NCBI GenBank assembly: GCA_965219705.1
Contig: OZ244789.1
Location: 930,001-994,000, forward strand
Source of the DNA: JAJECS01 sp965219705
Lineage (GTDB): Bacteria; Chloroflexota; UBA11872
Direction: 5' to 3'
Length of the DNA stretch: 64,000 nucleotides
This document shows positions 37,190-46,056 of this stretch, piece by piece. Position numbers and translations under genes: made by a program. The notes under the pieces were generated by a model. It was not told the DNA's origin. It saw only the letters and a program-made list of their open reading frames with translations, and ran no database searches. Position 1 is the first letter of the stretch. Each line of letters starts with the position of its first letter.

Positions 37190-37987
37190 TCATGCGACGG
37201 GTGAGAACGCGCGGGCGATGGCGGGCCACGGGTCTTCGAGCACGACGCGCGACGTGAACGGATCGGTGACGCAAATCGAGGCCGCGCCGGCCTTGAGCGC
37301 CCCGGTCTCGTCGTCATCGGTTCCAGGACCGTCGAACATGTTGCCGTAGCGCACGCGGACCGTGATGCGCTTGCCGTCGATGATCGGCGCTTCCGTGGGG
37401 CGCAGGCCCTCGAACAGGGTGAACCGCGCCGGCCGCGTGAGCCGCGCCGGCTCGCGGGCCGCGAACCCCTCGGGCGTGTTGATATTGATAAGCAGCGGCT
37501 GGCCCAGCACGCCGTGCGTCTGGGCGGCCGCGACGAACCTCGCCGTCGCGGCGGCGATGGTCCGCTTGTCCTCGGGCGAGTGCGGTGTGTGGGATACGGC
37601 GATGCCGGTGAATCCGCGATCAAGCGCCACGCGCGCCGCGCCCATGGTTCCCGAGCTCACATAGCCCTGCACGCCGGTGTTCCAGCCGGGATTGATGCCT
37701 GACACGATCACGTGCGGCTCGCGGTCAAAGGCAATGGCGCATCCCAGAGCCGCCAGGTTGGCGGGCGAAGCATCCGCCGTGAATCCGGGAACATCTGTGG
37801 CGATTCCGTCCGGCGGCCCGGCGCGCTGCAAATGGAATTCTGGCGTCAGCGAGACGGACATGCCGGCGCCGCTGTAGTTGCGGTCCGGCGCGTAGACGCG
37901 AACCTCCCCCAAGGGCTCCAGGGCCTCCGCCAGCGCCCAGAGGCCCCGGTCCTGGATGCCGTCGTCGTTCACGACGAGGATTCTCAT
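37190..37987 (-). CDS. surE: 5'/3'-nucleotidase SurE
   Basis: SurE is a divalent-metal-dependent phosphatase that hydrolyses 5' or 3' nucleoside monophosphates in stress survival. The 265-residue protein begins MRILVVNDDGIQDRGL, with the NDDG metal site, has APDRNYSGAGMSVS, and HVIVSGINPGWNTG with the catalytic asparagine, then YVSSGTMGAARVA. All active-site residues are present. It has no operon partner. Confidence 0.94.
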   Translation of the reverse strand: MRILVVNDDGIQDRGLWALAEALEPLGEVRVYAPDRNYSGAGMSVSLTPEFHLQRAGPPDGIATDVPGFTADASPANLAALGCAIAFDREPHVIVSGINPGWNTGVQGYVSSGTMGAARVALDRGFTGIAVSHTPHSPEDKRTIAAATARFVAAAQTHGVLGQPLLININTPEGFAAREPARLTRPARFTLFEGLRPTEAPIIDGKRITVRVRYGNMFDGPGTDDDETGALKAGAASICVTDPFTSRVVLEDPWPAIARAFSPVA

Positions 37988-38119
37988 ATGTGCGGCCTAC
38001 GGGTTCTCCCACGCCACCGGGCGCACAGTAGCCGACCGCTCGCGGGTCCGCCGTGCGGCAAGCAAGACTCACGACCCATCTCTGCCCCGGACGACCACAA
38101 AGACCTGTTCAGGGCTGCC

Positions 38120-39940
38120 TTAGTTTTCGCCGCCGGGCTGTTCTTGCGTTTTGGACGCCATCGCTGGGATAGCCGTTTCAACGCCAAGCAACTGGAGGTC
38201 GCACAGCCGGCGGTAGTGGTCGTTTCGCGCGTAAAGCTCGTCGTGCCGTCCGGTGTCCTGCACGCGCCCGCCGTCGAGGAAAACAATGCTGTCGGATTGA
38301 CGGACGGTCGCGAGCCGGTGTGCGATCACGAGCGTCGTGCGCCCGGCGGACGCCCGCTCCAATCCTTCCTGCACCAGCCACTCGGACTCGGCATCAAGCG
38401 ACGACGTGGCTTCATCCAGTATCAAGATCCGCGGGTCTCCCACGATGGCTCGGGCGATGGCGATGCGCTGCACCTGCCCACCCGACAGCCGCACGCCTCG
38501 CTCGCCGATGTTGGTGTCGTAGCCATCCTCCAGGGCGGTGATGAAGTCATCGGCGTTGGCCAGCAACGCGGCGCGGCGGACATCGGCTGAGGTGACGGTC
38601 TCGCGACCGAGCGAAATGTTCTCGGTCACCGATCCATCGAAAAGCGTGGCGTCCTGAAACACCACACCAATGCTCTGTCGAACCGACGCCGCGCTGGCTT
38701 CTCGACTGTCTTGCCCGTCAATCTCAATGCGACCGGCTTGCGGCTCGTAGAACTTGAGCAACAAGCTGATGAGCGTTGACTTGCCCGCGCCGCTCGGTCC
38801 GACCAATGCCACCTTTTGACCCGGTGAAGCGGCAAACGTCACCTGGTTCAGCACCTCTTCTTCACCGTAGGAAAACCCGACATCCTGGACCCGTACTTCG
38901 CCCCGCGAGACGGACAACGAACGACCAGTCTGCTCGTCGATCTCTCGCGGTGTGTCCAGGAAGCCGAATACCCGGCGGGCGGTGCCGAGCACGACCTGGA
39001 TTTGGACGAATTCGTTCAACAAGTTTCGAACCGGACCGCCGACTTGCAGGAGGTACTGGCCGGAGGCCACGAGGAAGCCCACCGCCACCGTCCCGGCCAC
39101 GACCGCATCCGCCAGAAACGCCCAGATCGCAATCAGCGCGGCCCAGTAAGCCAGGTGCGCCGTGCGGCCCAAACTCCCCAGGAGAGCGACCCGAACGCGG
39201 GCGCGCCACAAGCTTCGCGTCTCGTTGTCGAGCCGCTCGCCCGCCCATCGCTGCCGGTTGAAGGCCTTCACGTCGCGGGCGCCGCCTACCAACTCGGTCA
39301 TCACCGCCGAGAGGCCTCCCATCGCGTCCTGCACTCGCCGGCCGGCCGCTTGGGTCCGGCCTCTGACGCGTGTGGCCATCAGCGCATGAATCGGAAGCGT
39401 CGCTACGGTGATGAGCCCCAGCCGCCAGTCGATGACGAACATGATGACCAGATACCCGGGCAGCCGCAGCGCATTCGCACAGATCACTGACACGGCGTGC
39501 AGATAGCCGGTGGAAATCACTGCCGCGTCGGCGGTGAGATGCGACACGATGTCGCCCGTCCGCCGCCCACGCAGATCGCCTATGGGAATCCGTTGCGCCT
39601 GCTGCAGGACGTCCCGACGCAGCTGCGACATCGCTCCCTCGGCCGCCAGGGTGTGGAACCAATGCCCGAAGACGGCGGCGAGTCCGAGCGCGACCCCGCA
39701 GCCCGCAATCCCCAACAGGGTGGGAATCAACAGGGACCGGTCTTGCCGACCGAAGACATCGTCGATGAGGACGTGCAGCAGCCAGGGCCGGGTGAGCAGC
39801 ACGGCGGAATTCCCGGCGGTCATGGCCGCCGCCCCCGCGTAGGCGAGACGCGAGCCGCGCAAATAGCCCCAGAGCCGCCAGGCGATCACCCGATCCGTTA
39901 GCGCGCTTGGCACGGCCACGCCCGGCGCCGATGTGGTCAT
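38120..39940 (-). CDS. ABC exporter half-transporter (second gene of pair)
   Basis: The 606-residue protein joins a six-span membrane domain (about 30-310) to an ABC ATPase (about 360-595). Walker A is GPSGAGKST, the Q-loop GVVFQDATLF, the signature LSGGQVQRIAIARA, and Walker B LILDEATSS with the catalytic glutamate. A His-switch IAHRLATV follows. It is 22 bp downstream of a second half-transporter gene, so the two probably form a heterodimer. The cargo (lipid, peptide or drug) cannot be inferred. Confidence 0.92.
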   Translation of the reverse strand: MTTSAPGVAVPSALTDRVIAWRLWGYLRGSRLAYAGAAAMTAGNSAVLLTRPWLLHVLIDDVFGRQDRSLLIPTLLGIAGCGVALGLAAVFGHWFHTLAAEGAMSQLRRDVLQQAQRIPIGDLRGRRTGDIVSHLTADAAVISTGYLHAVSVICANALRLPGYLVIMFVIDWRLGLITVATLPIHALMATRVRGRTQAAGRRVQDAMGGLSAVMTELVGGARDVKAFNRQRWAGERLDNETRSLWRARVRVALLGSLGRTAHLAYWAALIAIWAFLADAVVAGTVAVGFLVASGQYLLQVGGPVRNLLNEFVQIQVVLGTARRVFGFLDTPREIDEQTGRSLSVSRGEVRVQDVGFSYGEEEVLNQVTFAASPGQKVALVGPSGAGKSTLISLLLKFYEPQAGRIEIDGQDSREASAASVRQSIGVVFQDATLFDGSVTENISLGRETVTSADVRRAALLANADDFITALEDGYDTNIGERGVRLSGGQVQRIAIARAIVGDPRILILDEATSSLDAESEWLVQEGLERASAGRTTLVIAHRLATVRQSDSIVFLDGGRVQDTGRHDELYARNDHYRRLCDLQLLGVETAIPAMASKTQEQPGGEN

Positions 39941-39962
39941 GGGTCGCGACCGTTACGGTGAA

Positions 39963-41723
39963 TCACGCGTCGCTCGTCATGGTGGCCGGCTGCATCTGCC
40001 GGTCGCACAGCTCGCGGTAGAGGCCGCAGCGCGCATAGAGTTCGTCGTGGCGTCCGACATCCAGCACGCGGCCCTCGTCGAGCACGACGACTAGATCAGC
40101 CCGGTGCACGGTGGAGAGCCGATGGGCGACGACCAGCGTCGTCCGGCCCTCGCGCGCTCGCTCCAAGCCCCTCAACACCAAATGCTCTGCTTCGGCATCG
40201 AGCGCGGACGTGGCCTCGTCGAGCACCAGCACGCGCGGATCGCCGGCGATGGCGCGCGCGATCGCAATGCGCTGCGCTTGGCCGCCCGACAGGCGCAGGC
40301 CGCGCTCGCCTACCTGGGTGTCGAATCCGTCCCGCGTGGCCCCGATGAAGTCAGCCGCGGCGGCAATCTCGGCTGCCCTGGTCACCTCGCGAGGCCCAAT
40401 GCCCTCGCGCCCGAACCCGACGTTGTCGGCGATGGATCCATGGAAGAGCACGGGGTCCTGGAACACGACGCCAACGTGTCGGCGCACCTCCGTCGCACTC
40501 ACCGCGCCAATGTTCTTCCCGTCAAGCCGGATTTCACCGGCGCTTGGCTGGAGGAATCGCAACAGCAGGTTTACGACGGTCGACTTCCCGGCGCCGCTCG
40601 GGCCCACGATCGCCGTTGTTGAGCCGCTTGGCGCCCGGAACGACACGTCGGTGAGCACCGGCATTCCGGAGATGTACGACGCGCCGACGCCGCGAAACTC
40701 GATGTCGCCGCGGCTAACGGTCAACGATGTTCCATCGCCGGCGTCGTCTTCCGCCGGCGTGTCCAGGAAGTTGAAGAGTCGCCGCGCGGCGCCAACGGCG
40801 TGCAACAGGTCGACGTACGCCATGGTCAGCGGCGTGACCTCTCGGTTGAGCCACGAGAGATAGCCCGCCAGCGCAAGCGCGAAACCGATTGTCACTTCGC
40901 CACCGAAGATCGGCTCAGCCAGCACGTAGAAGACCCCCGCATAAACGATCCAGAAGATGGTCGTGGTCACCCAGGTCCAGCCTCGAACAAACCCCTCATA
41001 GACGCGCGCGTCACGCAGCTCACGCAGCAGTCGCCGCAGTCGTGCGAGCGACCACGCCTGGCGGTTGAACGCTCGGATGTCGCGCATGCCGGCGATCAGT
41101 TCGGTGGCCAGGCCGCCCAGCTCGCCAGTCGCGGTCTGGACGCGCTGCGCGGAACGGACGTGGTGCCCTTGGCGGAGCCGTGGAAGCAGCATGTACACCG
41201 GCACGAGCACGGCGGCGAGCAGACCGAAGCGCCAGTCGATGACCGCCACGACGATGATGATGCCGAGAACCGAAATGGCGGCGGATAGTCCGTTTCCGTA
41301 TGCCCGCTCGTAGGCCTCGGCGATCGCCGCCGAGTCGGCGGTGAAATGGGTCACCGTGTCACCGGTTCGGTGCCCGCGAAAGTAGGCGAGCGGCAGGCGC
41401 AGCACCTGATCCATGAGCGCTCGACGCAAGACATTGGCTGCTTGCTCGCCGGCGCTCGTGAAGAGGTAGTTGGCGGCAATTGCAGCAATCGACCCCGCGA
41501 TTGCCAGCGCGCCCATGGCAATCAGCAGCGGTGGAAGCAGACTCAGGTCGCCGGCGATCGCGACGTCGTCGACCAGGGCCTTGATGAGCAGCGGCGCCGG
41601 CAGCTCCGCGCCGACCGTCACGAGCGAGGCCAGCACGGCACCTAGCTGCGCCTTCCAATGCGGGCGCAGATAGGCGGCCATGCGGCGAACCGTCGCCGGG
41701 ATGTTCACGGTCTGTTGGCTCAT
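39963..41723 (-). CDS. ABC exporter half-transporter (first gene of pair)
   Basis: This 586-residue protein has the same architecture as its neighbour: membrane domain (about 20-300) with GHRTGDTVTHFTADSAAI, then an ATPase with GPSGAGKST, VVFQDPVLFHGS, LSGGQAQRIAIARA, VLVLDEATSALD and VAHRLSTV. Both members of the pair keep consensus catalytic glutamates, so this heterodimer would have two active ATP sites, unlike many asymmetric pairs. It begins the two-gene operon; the start ATG is at 41721-41723. Confidence 0.92.
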   Translation of the reverse strand: MSQQTVNIPATVRRMAAYLRPHWKAQLGAVLASLVTVGAELPAPLLIKALVDDVAIAGDLSLLPPLLIAMGALAIAGSIAAIAANYLFTSAGEQAANVLRRALMDQVLRLPLAYFRGHRTGDTVTHFTADSAAIAEAYERAYGNGLSAAISVLGIIIVVAVIDWRFGLLAAVLVPVYMLLPRLRQGHHVRSAQRVQTATGELGGLATELIAGMRDIRAFNRQAWSLARLRRLLRELRDARVYEGFVRGWTWVTTTIFWIVYAGVFYVLAEPIFGGEVTIGFALALAGYLSWLNREVTPLTMAYVDLLHAVGAARRLFNFLDTPAEDDAGDGTSLTVSRGDIEFRGVGASYISGMPVLTDVSFRAPSGSTTAIVGPSGAGKSTVVNLLLRFLQPSAGEIRLDGKNIGAVSATEVRRHVGVVFQDPVLFHGSIADNVGFGREGIGPREVTRAAEIAAAADFIGATRDGFDTQVGERGLRLSGGQAQRIAIARAIAGDPRVLVLDEATSALDAEAEHLVLRGLERAREGRTTLVVAHRLSTVHRADLVVVLDEGRVLDVGRHDELYARCGLYRELCDRQMQPATMTSDA

Positions 41724-41831
41724 GTGTCCTACGGACTGCGCTCCTTGACCCGCTGTCCGGCCCGGCGGACCGCCAGCCCCGCAGGCGGCCGCGCCAACGT
41801 CAGGTGTCTCGCAGGTGTGTAGTCAGTACAA

Positions 41832-43598
41832 CTAGCCCGCGGCATCGAAACCGAGCGTGTCGTGCGCATGTGACGCGATGACCGGCTGCACGGCGTCCAG
41901 GAAAGCGTCCACGGACATGCCGCCGAGGTCCTCGCCGGTGCGCAGACGCACGGAGACGTGTCCGGCGGCGATATCGCGGTCGCCGGCGATCAGCATGTAC
42001 GGCACCTTCTGCAGCTGTGCGTCGCGGATCTTGCGGTTCATGCGCTCGGACCGCTCGTCAAGCTCGGTGCGGAGTCCCGTGGTGCGCAGCCGCTCGACCA
42101 CGTCCTGGCCGTATGCCGCGTGGCGGTCGGCGATGGGGATCATCACGGCCTGCACGGGCGCCAGCCAGACCGGGAACGCCCCGGCGAAGTGCTCGATGAG
42201 GATGGCCGTGAAGCGCTCGATCGATCCCATGATGGCGCGGTGGACCATCACCGGACGCTCGCGGCTGCCGTCGGCCGCCTCATAGGTTATGTCAAACCGT
42301 TCGGGCAGGTTGAAATCCACCTGGATCGTCGTGAGCTGCCAGGTGCGGCCGATGGCGTCCACGAGCTGCACGTCGATCTTGGGTCCATAGAAGGCCGCCT
42401 CGCCCGGTACCCGGCGGTACGCGAGGCCGTGACGGTCCATGGCCTCGATCAGCCCTTGCTCGGCCAGCTCCCACAGCTCGTCGTCGCCAGCATATTTGTC
42501 GCGCTCGTCGTCGCCGCGCACGCTTACGTCAATGGCGTATTCGGTGAATCCGAACGTGCCGAGAATCATCTTGGTGAGGTCGATGACGCCGCTGACCTCG
42601 TCCACGAACTGGTCCCGGCGGCAGAAAATGTGGGCGTCATCCTGCGTCATGCCGCGCACGCGCAGCGCCCCGTGCAGTGTGCCGGAACGCTCGTAGCGGT
42701 AGACGGAGCCGAGCTCTCCCAGCCGCAGCGGCAGGTCGCGGTAGCTGCGCGTACCGGACGCGAATATCTGCACGTGGAAGGGGCAGTTCATGGGCTTGTT
42801 GATGAAGGTCTGGTTTTCGAGCTCCATCTCCGGGAACAGCCCGTCGGCGAAGAACTGCGTGTGACCGCTCGTCTCCCACATCTCCTTGCGGCCGATGTGG
42901 GGTGAGTAGACAAGGTCATAGCCGCGCCGACGGTGCTCGGCGCGCCAGAAGTCTTCCAACGATTCGCGGATGACGCCGCCCTTGGGATGCCACAGCACGA
43001 GCCCGGCGCCGACGAGCGGACTGATGGAGAACAGGTCAAGCTGGCGCGCCAGCACGCGGTGGTCGCGCTTCTTGGCCTCTTCGAGCCGCCGCAGATGCGC
43101 CTTCAGCTCGGCGCGTGTGGGGAAGGCCGTGCCGTAGATGCGCTGCAACTGCGGCCGCCGCTCGTCCCCTCGCCAATAGGCGCCGGCGATTGACAGCAGC
43201 TTGTAGGCGCCGATCTGACCCGTGGAGGCCACGTGCGGCCCGCGGCAGAGGTCGACGAAGGGTCCGGACGTGTACGTGCTGAGCGTCTCGTCCGGCGACA
43301 GGTCGTCGATCAGCTCGACCTTGAAGGACTGGCCCTGCTGGCGAAACTCGTCGAGCAGCGCCGCACGCTCATGCTCGGCGTACTCGAACGGGTAGTCGGC
43401 CGCCGCGTGCTTGCGCATGAGCGATTCGAAGTGGACAAGATCGTCCGGCGTGAGCGCGCGCGGAAGCAGGAAGTCGTAGTAGAAGCCGTCATCCGTGGGC
43501 GGCCCGATGCCGAGCTGCGCATCCGGAAAGACATCCACTACGGCCGTGGCCAGCACGTGCGCCGCGGAGTGCCGCAGGCGGTAGAGCGCGTCGTTCAT
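41832..43598 (-). CDS. thrS: Threonyl-tRNA synthetase
   Basis: ThrS charges tRNA-Thr in the cytoplasm. The 588-residue class II enzyme begins LRHSAAHVLA, the editing-domain start, so it lacks the N-terminal TGS domain found in longer ThrS. Class II motif 2 is near PLRLGELGSVYRYERSG, and the zinc-site NCPFHVQIF and the anticodon-binding domain (about 480-580) are present. The start is supported by an AAGGA site. It is preceded by a leader with an ORF, two hairpins and a terminator. Confidence 0.95.
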   Translation of the reverse strand: MNDALYRLRHSAAHVLATAVVDVFPDAQLGIGPPTDDGFYYDFLLPRALTPDDLVHFESLMRKHAAADYPFEYAEHERAALLDEFRQQGQSFKVELIDDLSPDETLSTYTSGPFVDLCRGPHVASTGQIGAYKLLSIAGAYWRGDERRPQLQRIYGTAFPTRAELKAHLRRLEEAKKRDHRVLARQLDLFSISPLVGAGLVLWHPKGGVIRESLEDFWRAEHRRRGYDLVYSPHIGRKEMWETSGHTQFFADGLFPEMELENQTFINKPMNCPFHVQIFASGTRSYRDLPLRLGELGSVYRYERSGTLHGALRVRGMTQDDAHIFCRRDQFVDEVSGVIDLTKMILGTFGFTEYAIDVSVRGDDERDKYAGDDELWELAEQGLIEAMDRHGLAYRRVPGEAAFYGPKIDVQLVDAIGRTWQLTTIQVDFNLPERFDITYEAADGSRERPVMVHRAIMGSIERFTAILIEHFAGAFPVWLAPVQAVMIPIADRHAAYGQDVVERLRTTGLRTELDERSERMNRKIRDAQLQKVPYMLIAGDRDIAAGHVSVRLRTGEDLGGMSVDAFLDAVQPVIASHAHDTLGFDAAG

Positions 43599-43644
43599 GG
43601 CAGGAATCCTTGGTCAAGTGAGGGGCGGGCCAAACCCCGCCGGG

Positions 43645-43673
43645 AAAATAAAAGCGCCCGGCGGTGCCGGGCG
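43645..43673 (-). terminator. Intrinsic terminator in the thrS leader
   Basis: On the minus strand a perfect 8-bp stem (CGCCCGGC/GCCGGGCG, 43655-43673) with a three-base loop is followed by CTTTTATTTT (43645-43654), a classic intrinsic terminator. It lies 47 bp before the thrS start and about 115 bp after the obg stop, so it either ends obg transcripts or attenuates thrS. Confidence 0.82.
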
Positions 43674-43676
43674 AGG

Positions 43677-43715
43677 CCCCCGCGGCGCGGCGCGTTCGCC
43701 GCGGCGTGGCGGGGG
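43677..43715 (-). promoter_or_regulatory. Large GC hairpin between leader ORF and terminator
   Basis: The arms CCCCCGC/GCGGGGG enclose an inner stem GCGGCG/CGCCGC with loop AACG, a very stable hairpin. Its 5' arm starts directly after the leader ORF stop codon, so a ribosome at that stop would cover it. It is the natural switch element of the proposed attenuator. Confidence 0.55.
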
Positions 43716-43775
43716 CTAGGTAGTGACGCGGATATCACTCAGAGGCGTATGAATGTTTCGGCTGCAAACGACCAT
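43716..43775 (-). CDS. Putative threonine leader peptide of thrS
   Basis: A 19-codon ORF (MVVCSRNIHTPLSDIRVTT) starts 13 bases after the obg stop and ends in ACT ACC TAG, two threonine codons and the stop, immediately before the first of two hairpins. This is the layout of ribosome-mediated attenuation, in which stalling at scarce Thr codons would prevent the terminator from forming. Only three threonines occur, and no Shine-Dalgarno sequence lies at good spacing, so a chance ORF is possible. No T-box features were seen. Confidence 0.42.
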   Translation of the reverse strand: MVVCSRNIHTPLSDIRVTT

Positions 43776-43788
43776 GGCGAGGATGCTA

Positions 43789-45087
43789 TCACAGCCCCTC
43801 GGCCTCCCATTCGAACTCCAGTTGGCCGATCACCACGGTATCGCCCGGCTTGGCGCCGGCATTTTCGAGACGGACGGTGACGCCGCTGCGGTCGAGGCGG
43901 CGCTGGAAGTAGTCGACGGCGTCGGGGGTGTCCATATTGAGCCGCTCAGCCAGCCGCTCCAGAGCGGGATCGCGGATGACATATGCCCCGTCCTCACGAC
44001 GAAACAGCCTCGGCGCTTCATGAACAGGCTCCGGGCGAAGCACCGGCGGCGCCGTCGGCTGGGGACGATCCGGCAGCGGGGCTTCCGCCAGCGCAGCCAA
44101 CGATCGCTGCAGCAGCGCTGGAATCCCTTCGCCCGTGGCCGACGACACTGCCACCGGCACGCAGTCGCGCGCGCGGCATTCCGCCGCAAAGTCCTCCCAG
44201 CGCGCACGCGCCTCGGCAAGGTCGATCTTGTTGAAGGCCACGATCTGCGGGCGCGACTCCAATCCGGCCCCGTGGCTCGCAAGCTCATGGTTGATGGCGT
44301 CCAAGGCCTGGATCGGCAGCCGCTCCAGACCTGATCCGTCGACGACGTGGATGAGCACGCGCGACCGACGGGCGTGGCGCAGGAATTGGGCGCCGAGCCC
44401 CACACCCTGGCTCGCGCCCTCGATGAGGCCCGGCAGGTCGGCGACGACCACTTGCGTGTCCCCGGCCGCGACGACGCCCAAGACGGGTTGCAGCGTGGTG
44501 AATGGGTACGGCGCGACCTTCGGCCGCGCGTCGCTGATGCGAGCGAGCAGTGAGGATTTGCCGGCGTTTGGCGCCCCGACGAGGCCCACGTCGGCGATCA
44601 ACTCGAGCTCGAGGCGCAGATAGCATTCGTCGCCGTCAGCACCGCGCATCGCGAGGTCGGGCGCCGGAAACCGCGAGGATTTGAAGCGGGCGTTGCCGCG
44701 GCCCCCGGGCCCGCCGCTGGCCACCACCTCGACCGTGCCGGCCTCCACGAGATCGTGAAGGACACGCGAACTCGCGGCGTCATACACCACGGTGCCGAGC
44801 GGGACGTCGATGGTCACGGGTTTGCCATCCCGCCCCTGGCGCAGGCTGCCCTGCCCGGATGCGCCATTGCCCGCGATGAACCGGTGGCGGTATTGCAGGT
44901 GGGTGAGGGCGTGCAGGTTTTCGCGCGCTTGTATCAGGACATCGCCGCCGCGACCGCCGTCACCGCCGTCGGGTCCGCCGAGCGGCACGTGCTTCTCACG
45001 CCGGAAGCTCGCAGCGCCGCCGCCGCCGCGCCCGGCCCGCACGTAGACGCGGGCTTGATCGAAGAAATTTGCGGTGGAATCTGGCAT
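43789..45087 (-). CDS. obg: GTPase Obg/CgtA
   Basis: Obg is an essential GTPase in ribosome assembly and stress response. The ATG at 45085-45087 is chosen because the conserved protein starts NFFDQARVYVRAGRGGGG, giving 432 residues. The Obg glycine-rich domain is followed by the G domain with GAPNAGKSSLL (P-loop), DLPGLIEGA (G3) and FNKIDLAE (G4). The end, about 350-430, is a C-terminal OCT domain (RREDGAYVIRDPALERL). It is upstream of thrS in the same direction. Confidence 0.95.
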   Translation of the reverse strand: MPDSTANFFDQARVYVRAGRGGGGAASFRREKHVPLGGPDGGDGGRGGDVLIQARENLHALTHLQYRHRFIAGNGASGQGSLRQGRDGKPVTIDVPLGTVVYDAASSRVLHDLVEAGTVEVVASGGPGGRGNARFKSSRFPAPDLAMRGADGDECYLRLELELIADVGLVGAPNAGKSSLLARISDARPKVAPYPFTTLQPVLGVVAAGDTQVVVADLPGLIEGASQGVGLGAQFLRHARRSRVLIHVVDGSGLERLPIQALDAINHELASHGAGLESRPQIVAFNKIDLAEARARWEDFAAECRARDCVPVAVSSATGEGIPALLQRSLAALAEAPLPDRPQPTAPPVLRPEPVHEAPRLFRREDGAYVIRDPALERLAERLNMDTPDAVDYFQRRLDRSGVTVRLENAGAKPGDTVVIGQLEFEWEAEGL

Positions 45088-45246
45088 GGGACCAACACGG
45101 CGGCGGCGCAGCGCAATTCTGCCCCACGACGCGCACCGAGGCGCTGGGCGGTGGTAGGTCACTTTGCTAGCGGCTTGCGCAATTCCGGCCCGTCGCCGGT
45201 GGGCCGACGCGTGGCGTGCTCGATTGGCCGACGGGCGAACTCGGGC

Positions 45247-45272
45247 TAGATTCCCGCTTCCGCGGGAATGAC
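45247..45272. repeat. Short palindromic repeat, copy 2
   Basis: ATTCCCGC/GCGGGAAT (45250-45257 and 45262-45269) with loop TTCC and a following GACG. It differs from copy 1 by one loop base. It lies in the 248-bp gap between the divergent obg and PIG-L-like genes, where no other feature was recognised. Confidence 0.8.
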
Positions 45273-45335
45273 GGACTCCAAGCGACCCGCTACCCGCTCG
45301 GCGACCCGGGCTAAACTCTGAGCACGTCTCGCCGA

Positions 45336-46046
45336 GTGAACTTCATGCGCATCCTCGCCCTGGCCGCATCGCCCGGAGACGCCGAGATGTGCTGCGGCGG
45401 CACGCTGGCGCGAGTGGCGGCTGACCGAGGCGCCGTGGCGATCTGCACTCTGGCCAACGGCAACAGCCTTGGCAGCGAATTGCCGCCGCGGGAACTGGCC
45501 GCCGCGCATCACGCGGAGGCGCAGGCCGCGGCCGAGTCGCTGGGCGCGGAGCTGTTCTGGTTCGGCCACTCGGATTTCAGCGTGGCCAACGACGCAGTCA
45601 CGCGGATGCAGCTGGTGGAGGTGCTGCGGACATTCCGTCCGGACGCCCTGCTGACCCCGGCGCCGGTGGACGCGAATCACGACCTGCGCGACGTATGGCG
45701 ACTGGCGCTCGACGCCGCGCAACTCGCCGCCATGCCCGGCGCCCGCACCGACCAGTCTCCGCTTGACGCGCCTCCCGCGACGTTCGCCTACCAGCCCCAA
45801 TGGCTCGAAGGATTCACGCCGGACACCTACGTGGACGTGAGCGGCACGATCGATGCGAAGCAGGGGGCGATCGCGCAGTTCAAGACGCTGGCGCAGTGGT
45901 ACATGGCGCGGCGCGGCATCGATATCGCGGAGGCCGCCGAGACGGTGTCGGCGTATCGGGGCCTGCAGGCGGGCGTGGACTTTGCCGAGGCATTCGCGAC
46001 GGCGCCGAGCGCCGGCAGCCAGGCAACCACACGGATCCTCCCGTAG
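45336..46046 (+). CDS. PIG-L deacetylase-like protein with lost metal site
   Basis: The 236-residue protein has the PIG-L/LmbE fold (GlcNAc-PI and related deacetylases). The diagnostic HPDD at the N-terminus reads SPGD (12-15), so the zinc histidine and the catalytic aspartate are gone. The second motif, normally HPDHR, reads NHDLR (114-118), which loses the third zinc ligand. Other parts, CGGTLARVAADRG and CTLANGN, are family-like. It starts at a GTG; the ATG at 45345 is an alternative. Catalytic activity is doubtful. The next gene, a DinG-like helicase, starts 10 bp later. Confidence 0.78.
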   Translation: MNFMRILALAASPGDAEMCCGGTLARVAADRGAVAICTLANGNSLGSELPPRELAAAHHAEAQAAAESLGAELFWFGHSDFSVANDAVTRMQLVEVLRTFRPDALLTPAPVDANHDLRDVWRLALDAAQLAAMPGARTDQSPLDAPPATFAYQPQWLEGFTPDTYVDVSGTIDAKQGAIAQFKTLAQWYMARRGIDIAEAAETVSAYRGLQAGVDFAEAFATAPSAGSQATTRILP

Positions 46047-46056
46047 CGGCCAGCGC

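Noticed and set aside
43599..43790. T-box riboswitch upstream of thrS
   Set aside because: The short GGCACCGC resembles part of a T-box, but no stem I motifs or AGGGTGG-type bulge were found, and the leader is short.
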